Shown piece by piece: positions 34,430-43,500 of a stretch of DNA of 64,000 nt (position 1 is the first letter of the stretch; each line of letters opens with the position of its first letter). The stretch is taken from positions 2,884,361 to 2,948,360 of the forward strand of contig NZ_AP018042.1 in NCBI RefSeq assembly GCF_002356295.1, in the 5' to 3' direction. The stretch comes from Labilibaculum antarcticum (GTDB lineage: Bacteria > Bacteroidota > Bacteroidia > Bacteroidales > Marinifilaceae). A model generated the notes under the pieces. That model did not search any database and had not been told where the DNA came from. It saw nothing but the letters and a program-made list of their open reading frames with translations. The translations under genes were made by a program, and so were the position numbers.

Positions 34430-35428
34430 ATGAATTTAGAAGATTACAAAGGCATATACGTCTTTATTGAGCAACGTGAAGGTATTATTCAGAACGTAGC
34501 TTTAGAGTTGTTAGGACAGGCTAGAAAGCTAGCTGATGAATTGAACAACAAAGTGTACGCAATGTTTTTGGGAGATCAGATTACTGACCAGGCACAAGGC
34601 TTAATTGCCTGTGGTGCCGATGAGGTGATTGTGGTTGATGCTCCTGAACTAAAAGAGTATACTACAGAACCATATACGCAGGCAATTTGCCAAATTATCA
34701 ACGAAAGAAAGCCTGAATCTTTATTTATCGGGGCAACCACTTTAGGCCGTGATTTGGGGCCAAGAGTTTCGGCTCGCATTGGCACTGGTTTAACTGCCGA
34801 TTGTACAAAAATTGAGATTGGCGAAAATGGGGAGATGTTAATGACTCGTCCCGCTTTCGGAGGAAATTTGATGGCAACTATTGTTTGTAAAAATCATCGT
34901 CCGCAAATGGGAACTGTTCGTCCGGGAGTATTGTTCGCAATGGATGCTGACAAAAGTCGCACAGGAGCTATCGTGAACTACCAGGTGAAATTCAATGCCG
35001 CTAAGTTTCGTGTGAAGTTGTTGGAAACCGTTAAGGAAGACCATAATCTTATCGATATTACCGAAGCCAAAATTTTGGTTTCAGGCGGACGAGGAATTGG
35101 CAACAAAGAAGGTTTCGAGGCTATGGATGCATTGGCAACTACATTACATGCAGAAGTTTCGGCTTCCCGTGCCATGGTTGATGCCGGTTACATTGGTCAT
35201 GATCGTCAGGTGGGGCAGACAGGTAAAACGGTTCGTCCTGACTTGTATTTTGCATTTGGTATTTCAGGAGCCATTCAGCACGTTGCCGGTATGGAGGATT
35301 CCGATTTGATTATTGCAGTAAATAAAGACAAGAACGCACCGATTTTTCAGGTTTCCGATTTGGGTATCGTTGGCGATGCCAAACAAATCATTAAAAAGCT
35401 AACCGAGAGATTGGAGAAACAAAATTAA
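34430..35428 (+). CDS. etfA: Electron transfer flavoprotein, alpha subunit
   Basis: 332 residues. The C-terminal FAD-binding domain has the typical SGGRGIGNKEGFEAMDALA, ASRAMVDAGYIGHDRQVGQTG and YFAFGISGAIQHVAGM (about 222-285). It forms the heterodimer with EtfB and is the last gene of the operon. A strong terminator follows within 25 bases. Confidence 0.95.
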   Translation: MNLEDYKGIYVFIEQREGIIQNVALELLGQARKLADELNNKVYAMFLGDQITDQAQGLIACGADEVIVVDAPELKEYTTEPYTQAICQIINERKPESLFIGATTLGRDLGPRVSARIGTGLTADCTKIEIGENGEMLMTRPAFGGNLMATIVCKNHRPQMGTVRPGVLFAMDADKSRTGAIVNYQVKFNAAKFRVKLLETVKEDHNLIDITEAKILVSGGRGIGNKEGFEAMDALATTLHAEVSASRAMVDAGYIGHDRQVGQTGKTVRPDLYFAFGISGAIQHVAGMEDSDLIIAVNKDKNAPIFQVSDLGIVGDAKQIIKKLTERLEKQN

Positions 35429-35450
35429 TTACACTACAACTACAATTTGT

Positions 35451-35489
35451 AAGACCTGTTCGAATTATTTCGGACGGGTCTTTTTTTTT
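35451..35489 (+). terminator. Terminator of the lysine fermentation operon
   Basis: AGACCTGTTCG / CGGACGGGTCT hairpin (two non-Watson-Crick pairs) followed by nine T residues, 24 bases after the etfA stop. Confidence 0.92.
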
Positions 35490-35496
35490 GCTCCTG

Positions 35497-35569
35497 CAGA
35501 TTTGTAATCCTGTTTGTGTGCAACGGGAATTTTAAATTCCCAGCTCAGCAACCCAGAATGTAAATCTGG
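35497..35569. repeat. Extragenic inverted repeat with inner palindrome
   Basis: CAGATTTGTAATCCTG (35497-35512) is the imperfect inverse of CCAGAATGTAAATCTGG (35553-35569). Between them GGGAATTTTAAATTCCC (35525-35541) is self-complementary. It looks like a mobile extragenic palindrome. Confidence 0.55.
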
Positions 35570-35581
35570 ATTAGCAAATAT

Positions 35582-36700
35582 TTATGCCGGGGGGGGCTCT
35601 TTTTTAGTTGATCTGTTGAAAATAGAAATGACTTTACCAAAGCCTTTCATAATTTCGGGAAGCGGATCTTTTATTATATAGTTCCACGAAGAATTTTTCA
35701 GGCTCGTTAGTTTCCGTTTATGGATCAATTCTTTTCGGAAGTGCAGCAATGCTGGTTTTGCAAGATAGAAGCTGGTTTCAATGTAACCCTTATATTCTAT
35801 TTTTTCATTCTTGGCTGTTTTTAACATTAGCAAAGGAAAATTGACGCCGGCGTACAGGGATCCTATTAGAGTACTCCACATCCGGGGGTTAAAATCTATC
35901 AAATAATAGGAGTTTGATTCTTTTTGATGGATAAAATCCAAATGGGCAATGCCACTCCAATTCAGATCATGGATGATGGCTTTTGTTTGCGCTAAAAGTT
36001 GAGCGTCTGCCACAAATTCAATTCCTGTAGCAAAAGAAAAGGCCTCGCGAACCAATCCTTGTTGAATGGTGTAGGCTATAATTTCCCCATCTTTGGCCAA
36101 CAGACTGATGTCGATATCATCCCCTTGAATATGCTCCTGGAAAATGAAGTTTTCAGAAACAAAATCTGTGTTTTCGATATATTCCATTGCTTCATTGATA
36201 TCATGAAGCAGTTTTATTCTGTTATCCTTAAAGTCCCAGCGAGGTTTTAGGAGAAAGGGTAAATTGAGTTTCTTTATGTTGGCAATCGCGACAGGATAAC
36301 TTTTAGGACTTGCAAATGAGTGTTTTTCCAACCACTGAGCAAGCAACCATTTGTCCGAAATAGTTTCAAAATCATTCCGATTGGGAATAGGGGGCAGTGG
36401 TGATCCATTAAATTCCTCCCTGTATTTTGAAAATAGTTGATAGCCACGATGTTTTATGGGAAGAATGGTATCGATTTTCCATTCTTTTACGAACTCTATG
36501 ATTTTATTTACTTTATCTTTTTCATCAATGGCAGTAAGGTAGATGTATTTATTTACGTGTTTAGAATAAGGTATTGTATTAAAATATGGCTTTCGTTCGA
36601 AAGACACGACAAAAATATTCATGCCTTTATCATTACATAGGCAACGAATTGTGTCAAGCAAATAAGGACTACCCTTGTCGTCAATTAGTAATACATTCAT
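35582..36700 (-). CDS. ATP-grasp superfamily enzyme
   Basis: 372 residues, carbamoyl-phosphate-synthase-like ATP-grasp fold. The N-terminal pre-ATP-grasp domain (MNVLLIDDKGSPYLLDTIRCL) is followed by the nucleotide-binding core: FLLKPRWDFKDN (ATP lysine), FIFQEHIQGDDIDIS, and the metal-binding YLIDFNPRMWSTL. Such enzymes join a carboxylate to an amine or similar group using ATP. The substrate is not deducible: no partner gene is adjacent. The 3' end contains a run of eight G on the plus strand, which could be prone to slippage, but the frame is intact here. Confidence 0.8.
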   Translation of the reverse strand: MNVLLIDDKGSPYLLDTIRCLCNDKGMNIFVVSFERKPYFNTIPYSKHVNKYIYLTAIDEKDKVNKIIEFVKEWKIDTILPIKHRGYQLFSKYREEFNGSPLPPIPNRNDFETISDKWLLAQWLEKHSFASPKSYPVAIANIKKLNLPFLLKPRWDFKDNRIKLLHDINEAMEYIENTDFVSENFIFQEHIQGDDIDISLLAKDGEIIAYTIQQGLVREAFSFATGIEFVADAQLLAQTKAIIHDLNWSGIAHLDFIHQKESNSYYLIDFNPRMWSTLIGSLYAGVNFPLLMLKTAKNEKIEYKGYIETSFYLAKPALLHFRKELIHKRKLTSLKNSSWNYIIKDPLPEIMKGFGKVISIFNRSTKKEPPPA

Positions 36701-36837
36701 AAAGTCATATTTTATTTGTCTACATAAGGTAAGTTTTTATGAGTTTTGGTACAAAAAGAAATGACTGAAGGTTGAAAAGTGTAAGCTAATGAGCTTGTTT
36801 TTAGGGGAAAGCAATAAATTAATTGAAAATGAAAACG

Positions 36838-36856
36838 GTCATCTTTCCAGATGACC
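36838..36856 (-). terminator. Hairpin upstream of the ATP-grasp gene
   Basis: GGTCATCT / AGATGACC with a 3-base loop. On the minus strand a TTTTC tail follows, so it could end transcription from the repeat region, but no intact gene precedes it. Confidence 0.45.
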
Positions 36857-36879
36857 ATTTGGTTTTACAAGTAGTAATA

Positions 36880-36905
36880 AGAGTTTATTTCTTCAAGATT
36901 TTATA
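36880..36905 (-). pseudogene. Vestige of a T9SS cargo gene end
   Basis: On the minus strand TATAAAATCTTGAAGAAATAA reads Tyr-Lys-Ile-Leu-Lys-Lys-stop. This nearly matches the end of the downstream LRR gene (Tyr-Lys-Ile-Leu-Lys-Asn-stop), the typical tail of a T9SS sorting domain. A piece of the AAACCTGTC palindrome follows upstream. The rest of the gene is missing. Confidence 0.4.
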
Positions 36906-36966
36906 GAATCCAGACAGGTTTATTTAAGTCTTGCAAATTAAACTTGTATGGTTGAAATTTGCCGAA

Positions 36967-37362
36967 TTAAATCTCCAGCCATTCATCCATCTCCATAAAA
37001 TCGACCTGTTGCTGATGCATATATTTAAAATTGGCTTCATCATCGAACCGAGCAACAACTTCTTTCTTCAATAGCTTTGTTGGTTTTATCGATAAACAAG
37101 TTAGGTAGCTATTCCACGGATAATCCACGGCAATATTCGTAAAGCCGTGATGAATGGGGTTGTTGTGGATGTATAAGACCAGCGTCCGAAGATAGTTTTC
37201 GTCTTCTACCAGTTTTCTTTTGAAAGGCCTTTCGAAAAGGGAGCCTGTACGTTGGTACTTTTTATTGATGTACTTGGAGTAGGCGTTAAAAAGATGTGAA
37301 AAGTGTTTTGTAGGATTTGGCTTTTTGATACCAACTCTATCAGGTTCTTCGACCCTCGATAG
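36967..37362 (-). pseudogene. Truncated REP-associated transposase (RAYT, Y1/IS200-like)
   Basis: Not an annotated-length ORF, but the minus strand has 131 open codons without a start codon after a TAG. The translation is clearly the C-terminal part of a Y1-type transposase: HLFNAYSKYINKKYQ, then GSLFERPFKRKLVED, then LYIHNNPIHHGF, ending MDEWLEI. The N-terminal HUH metal-binding half is absent, so the enzyme is dead. The break coincides with a palindrome (CGATAGCTATCG), and REP-like palindromes surround it. These proteins normally move the REP elements next to them. Confidence 0.8.
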
Positions 37363-37403
37363 CTATCGGGGCTGACAGGTTTTCACCAGATTCGGTTTGA
37401 AAC

Positions 37404-37428
37404 CTGACGGAGTCTTTAGACCCGTCAG
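37404..37428. repeat. REP-like hairpin near the RAYT remnant
   Basis: CTGACGG / CCGTCAG arms around AGTCTTTAGAC, itself partly self-complementary. Confidence 0.6.
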
Positions 37429-37515
37429 AGTTTAAATTTTTGTAGCCACCGATTTTTATTCCGATTTTATTCTAAAGGAATCATTGCTGATGGCATGCTG
37501 TTTTGATTACTTATT

Positions 37516-37562
37516 AAACCCGACAGGTTTAAGTACATGATGTAAATAAACCTGTCGGGTTT
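37516..37562. repeat. REP-like inverted repeat downstream of the LRR gene
   Basis: Perfect 16-bp arms, AAACCCGACAGGTTTA against TAAACCTGTCGGGTTT, 15-base loop. It sits 11 bases past the stop of the LRR gene and may also act as its terminator. A broken copy lies near 36910. Confidence 0.75.
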
Positions 37563-37572
37563 TAAAACTTAT

Positions 37573-40500
37573 TTAATTCTTCAATATTTTATAGCTCACT
37601 ACACCACTTTCCGATTGAATTTTCAGGATGTACATGCCGCTTTTAAAATCAGAAATATTCAAGTGTTCTGAATTGGAGAAACTTTTCTGTTGAAGCCTGA
37701 TTTGACCTTTTAGATCGTAAATGTAAATCATCCGATCTTCGTTCTTGTCAAAGCTGATATTCAAATCGGTGATTACCGGATTCGGATATATTTGAATTGA
37801 ACTTTTTAAAACATCATTAATTCCTGTTGCAATATCAACAGTGATTTCAATTTTAGCTTCAGTAGGTTTGTACTCATCATTTCCTGCTTGATTGGCTTTA
37901 ATTATAACCGTTCCTTCTTTGTTAAAAGTGATTGTCTTTCCATCAATGCTGGCATCACCAGAAACCAATTCAAATGTTACCTCAAGCCCTGACGTTGCAG
38001 TAGCACTTAGTTCTATAACGTCATTTGCTTTAACGGGATTCGGAACATTTCCGAATGTGATTTCTTGCATATGGCGAAATATTTGTATTTCGCTTGTAGT
38101 AACAACAATGTCAGGGAATTCTTCATTTGTCATTTCACAATGATACATTCCGGTTTTTAAGAATTTAAATACTCCAGGTTTAACTACTTCAAGAGTACTT
38201 TCATCTATTGCTGTCATTCCATAATCAGTTGTCCATGTAAAAGTTGTTTCTTTTTCATTAAACAAAGCTTCCGCAGAGAAATCAATTTCGTTCTCAAGTT
38301 CTTCAACTAGCCCTTTAAAAACATCAAATTGTCTTGATAAATAATCTGGTGAGTATTTTTCTATTACTACAAGTACAGGATTTATTGCTTTTATCTTATT
38401 TAACTCTGAAAGAGGTAAATGGTTTTGATCAATATTTAATTCGATCAATTGTGAGTTACTTTCGGTCAGCGATAATTTGTTTAGATCGTTATAGGAACAA
38501 TTAAGGTTCTCTAATTTTTTATTTGATCTTATATCAAGATCATCTATTTCATTCGCCGAACAGTCTAGATCCGTAAGCTCAGTGCAATTACTTATATCGA
38601 AGATGATTAATAAATTGCCAGAACAGTTTATGCTTTCTAGCTTGTTAGGAAGATTTATATATTGAAGCTGATTCCCTGAACAATCCAATTCTTCCAACTC
38701 ATTGTTATTTTCAATATAAAGACTGGCTAATTTATTATCCTGACATTTCAATACTTTCAAATTGAGAAAATATTCTATTCCTTGAAGATTAGCAATGCCT
38801 TTACCGCTAACATCTAGTTCGCTCTTGTAAATCATTGCCTCATATTCTGTAATTTCACTATTGCCATCGATATTGATTAGAGAATTCTCGATTAGTGCAT
38901 TTTTGAAATTGGTATCAGGAATATCAATATTGCCGTTGTTGTAAGTAGTAATGTTGTTTGTCGTAAGAGTTAAATCAGGAAAACTTTCATTTGTCATTCT
39001 ACATTCGTAAATCCCTTCTTTTAGAAAATTAAAAATCCCCTTATTTTCTTCTGCAATATATTCATTGCTTACTTCTTCACCTTTGTTGTTAAACCAAGTG
39101 AATGTAGTTTCATTTCCACCAATCGTAACTTCTGATGAATAATCAACTTGATAATTTACTTTTTCTTCAATGGAAGAAAAAAGGCGCTTGTCTGAGGAAT
39201 AATTTAGTTCTGGATAATGCTCCTTTATTTTTTGTAATTCTGAAAAAGGGAATTTATTGGAGGAACATTCAAGGTATGTAATTTCACTATTTTCAGTTAG
39301 ATTTAATCTTGTTAATTGATTGTTATCAATTCGTAAAGACTTTAAATTGAAAAAGTATTCTATTCCCGTTGGGTCAGATATATTTTGATCTCGCAAATTT
39401 AGGTCTGTAATTACCGCAGCTTCAAATTCCGAAATTTCGCTATCTCCGTTGGCATTAATAGAAGTGTTGTCTACCAATACCTTTTTGAAATTAGGATCAA
39501 GAAATAGAATGTTTTTGTGATTGTCAATAATGATGTCATGTGTGTTTAGCTTTGTGTCAGGTATGCTTTCATTGGTCATTTCACAATAGTATCGACCAGA
39601 TTTGTTGAACTTGAATATACCGTCAGAAACCTCAGAAACTAAAACATCACCAATTACTTTATCGTCTGATGCATACCAAGAGAATATTGTTTTGATACCA
39701 TCAATAATGGCTTCTTTTGAATAATCCACTTCAAATCCTTCGGATTCTTCAAGTGTTTGAAATAGTTTCTTATTTGTAAAATAAGTGAATTCCGAATGAG
39801 ATTTTTTTATTTTTATTAACTCGGAAAATGGTAAAACGTTATGATAGAAACTTGTATTGGTTAGTTTACAATTAGGGTGAATGTTAATTGTCTTTAATTC
39901 ATTATCAGAACACCATAGTATTTCTATTTTTTGATTATTTCGGAGGTCTAGACTCGTAAATTTATTGTTGTAACAAAATAATCTATTGATGTTGGTGTTT
40001 GCGTTTATATCTATGGTAGTTAGTTGGTTATTTGCAAAATCTAAATCTATTAAATTAATATTTTTGCTAAGATTTAGGTTGGATAACTGATTTTCTCGGC
40101 AAGATAAATTCTTAAGGTTTATATTATTGCTTAAATCCAAACTTGTGATTTTATTTTCATCACAATCTAGTTTTGTCAGTTGAGTGTTTGCGCTGACATT
40201 CAAATTGCTTAATTGATTTGTGTAACAATTTAATTCTGTGATGTTGAAAAAATATTCGAGCCCAGTTAAATCAGATATTTCTAAGTTGCTAACACTTATA
40301 CTTCCAGTAAAAGCCTCTGCCTCACTTTCCGAAATTTCAGCATCACCATTGGTGTTAATTTCAGTATTATCAACCAATGCTTTTTTAAAGTTGGCATCAG
40401 GGATATTAATAAAAACAGGCTGAGAAATAGTAATTTTATTTGTTTTAAGTGTTAACCCTGGAAAGCTTGCGTTAGTCATTTCGCAATAGTAAGTTCCTTC

Positions 40501-43500
40501 TTTTAAGAATTTAAACACTCCTGTATTTTCCTCAATAATATCTTCATTCGTAGTTGCTTCTCCGTAGCCTTTATACCAAATAAAGTTTGTGTTATTACCA
40601 TCGATTAATACTTCCGATGAATAATCTATTATAAATCCTATCTTTTTGTTCTGTTCCGAAAATATTTTCTTCGATTGTCCATAGGCAAGCTCAGAATATT
40701 TTTGTTTGATTTTAAATAATTCTGAAAAGGGAAACTTATTTGTATGGCAATACAGGTTTATGATATTTGAACTCAATTCTAAACTGGACAAATCATTGTA
40801 AAAGCAATTAAGATCTGTCAGTTTTGTATTATTCTTTAGATCTAAATTTGTCAATTGGTTACTAGCACAATTTAAACTAGTCAGTTCATTGTTGTTGCCG
40901 AGATACAAATTTGTTAGTTGATTACCTGAGCATTCTAGTTTTGTGATATTAGTGAAGTGTTCTATTCCTGTCAAATCTGAGATGTCTGAGCTATTCACAT
41001 TTATCTCATCAATAAAGGAAGATGCCTCTTGCTCAGTAATTTCACTATCACCATTGGTGTTAATCTCAGTATTCTCTATCAATGCTTTTTTGAAATTAGC
41101 ATCGGGAATATTAACAGGATCATTACTGTAGATATTGATATTCTCTGTTTTTAGTTCGGAAGTGGTGAGTGTCGCATTTGCCATTGTACAATAGTAAGTT
41201 CCTCTCTGTAAAAATTCGAAAATACGTTTCGTATCTGTTTCTTTCACAAAAGACTCATCAACCGTTTCATCAGAACTATTGTGCCAGCTAAATGTTGTGT
41301 TAGTAGAATTGAATATTTGTTCTGTAGAATAATCAATACTGTAGCTAACTTCTTTGGTAAGTGGTTCGAATATTGTTTGATCCGAAGTGTAAACAAGGTC
41401 TGTAAAATGAGTTTTTATTTTGTTGATTTCGGAAAGAGGAAACTGATTATCATTGCATCTTAACTCAGTTAAAGCCGTATTCTTGCTAAGATCTAAGGAG
41501 TTGATTTTGTTATTGTGACAAGATAAAATTGTTAAGGCAGTATTTTTGCTAAGATCTAATGTCTTGAGTTGATTTTCGGAGCAACCTAAAGTAGTTAAGG
41601 CAGTATTTTTGCTAAGATCTAAAGTGTTGATTAGATTAGTAGAGCAATATAAAGTATTTAAAGCCATATTTTGGCTCAGATCTAAAGCCGTAAGTTGGTT
41701 AGATATACAATATAATTCAGTTAAAGCTATATTTTTGCTAACATCTAATGAGCTGAGTTGGTTTTTAACACAAGAGAAACGAGTTAAAGCTGTATTATTG
41801 CTAACATCTAATGTGACGAATGGGTTATTACCACAAACTAATTCAGTTAAAGTTGTATTTTTGCTAATATCTAATTGGGTGAGTTGATTCTGTAGGCAAG
41901 ATAAAGAAGTTAAAGCCGTATTTTGGCTAGTCTCTAATGTGCTGAGTTGGTTTCCGCCACATTTTAAGGTAGTTAAAGCCTTGGTTTGGCTTACGTCTAT
42001 GATTTTAAGTTGGTTGCTAGAGCAGTCTAAACTCGTAATATTCGTAAAATATTCTATTCCAGTCAGATCAGATATGCTCTTGCTCAGTAGATTTATTTCT
42101 CCTGTAAAAGCCATCGCCTCAGCTTCAGAAATCTCACCATCTCCATCGGTATTAATTGCTGTATTGTCGATCAATGCTTTTTTAAAATTGGCATCGGGAA
42201 TGTTGATAATAGGGCCAGCTTTAATGGTAATGAATTCTGCGATTAATTCTGTATTTGGGAAAGTTGTATTAGTTAATTTACAATAATATGTTCCTAATTT
42301 TAGTGGTTTATATATTCCATTTTTTGTTTTACTTACAACAGTTTCATCAAGTATATTATTATTGCTATCGTACCATGTAAAAATAGTTTCTTTTCCATCT
42401 ATTAGTGCTTCGCTTGAATAATCAATCTTAAATCCAATAGTCTCCTCAATAGCAGAAAATATTTTTTTGGTTGATGTGTAGCTAAGTTTTGAATAGTAAG
42501 TCTTGATTTTTAGTAATTCAGAAAGAGGGAAGAGGTTGTTATTGCAATTAAGATCTGTAATTAGTGTATTCTGGTTCAGATCTAGACTACTTATGTCATT
42601 GTCGCTTATATTTAACGTTTTAAAACGGCAAAAATATTCAATTCCTGTAAGGTCAGAAATATTCTTATTACTCAAAAGTAGGCTTGTAGTTAGTGCTGCT
42701 TCAAACTCTGAAATTTCTTCATCTCCATTAGTGTTGATCAAAGAATTCTCTATTAATTCTTTTTTAAAGTTGGCATCAGTAAACACTATTGCTTTATTGT
42801 TGTTGATAGTAATGTATTCTGTCGTTAGTCTTATCTCAGGAAAAGTCTCATTGGTCATCATACAATAGTAGATGCCTGGTTTAATAAATTTATATATTCC
42901 AGCTCCTTCTTTACTTACAGAAGTTTCATTAACTAAATTATTATTGATATCGTACCATGTAAAAACAGTTTCTTTTCCATCTATTATGGTTTCGACAGAA
43001 TAGTCTATCTGATAACCGTCAGATTCTTCAATTTTTGAAAATATTTTTTTTGGATAACTATAACTTAGATCGGTATAGTTATTTTGAATTTTTTGTAATT
43101 CTGAAAACGGGAATTGATTGTGATAGCACTCTAGTTTTTTAAGTGTCGTATTTTGGTTCAAATCTAAACTACTTAGTTGATTACTATAACAAATAAGTTC
43201 TAGAATTATTGTATTCTTACTTAGATCTAAAGTGTTAATTAAGTTGTCGTTACAAGTTAAATATCTTAAAGATGTGTTTGTGCTAACATCTAATGATTTT
43301 AATTGATTATTTTGGCAGCTAAGCGTGTTAAGTTTTGTGTTTTGAGCCAGATCTAAACTGCTTAATTGATTGCCGTTGCAATAAAGACGTGTTATCTTGG
43401 TATTCTGTGTCGTATTTAAACTACTTAATTGATTGTTGCGACAATCAAGGGCTGTAATGTTGATAAAATATTCGATTCCTTTTAGGTTAGAAATTTCAAG

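Noticed and set aside
35580-35600. Frameshift in the ATP-grasp gene at the run of eight G
   Set aside because: The frame is intact through the run, ending at a normal stop.
41461-42030. CRISPR-like array
   Set aside because: The regular repeats are in-frame LRR codons of 63 bases with no unique spacers.
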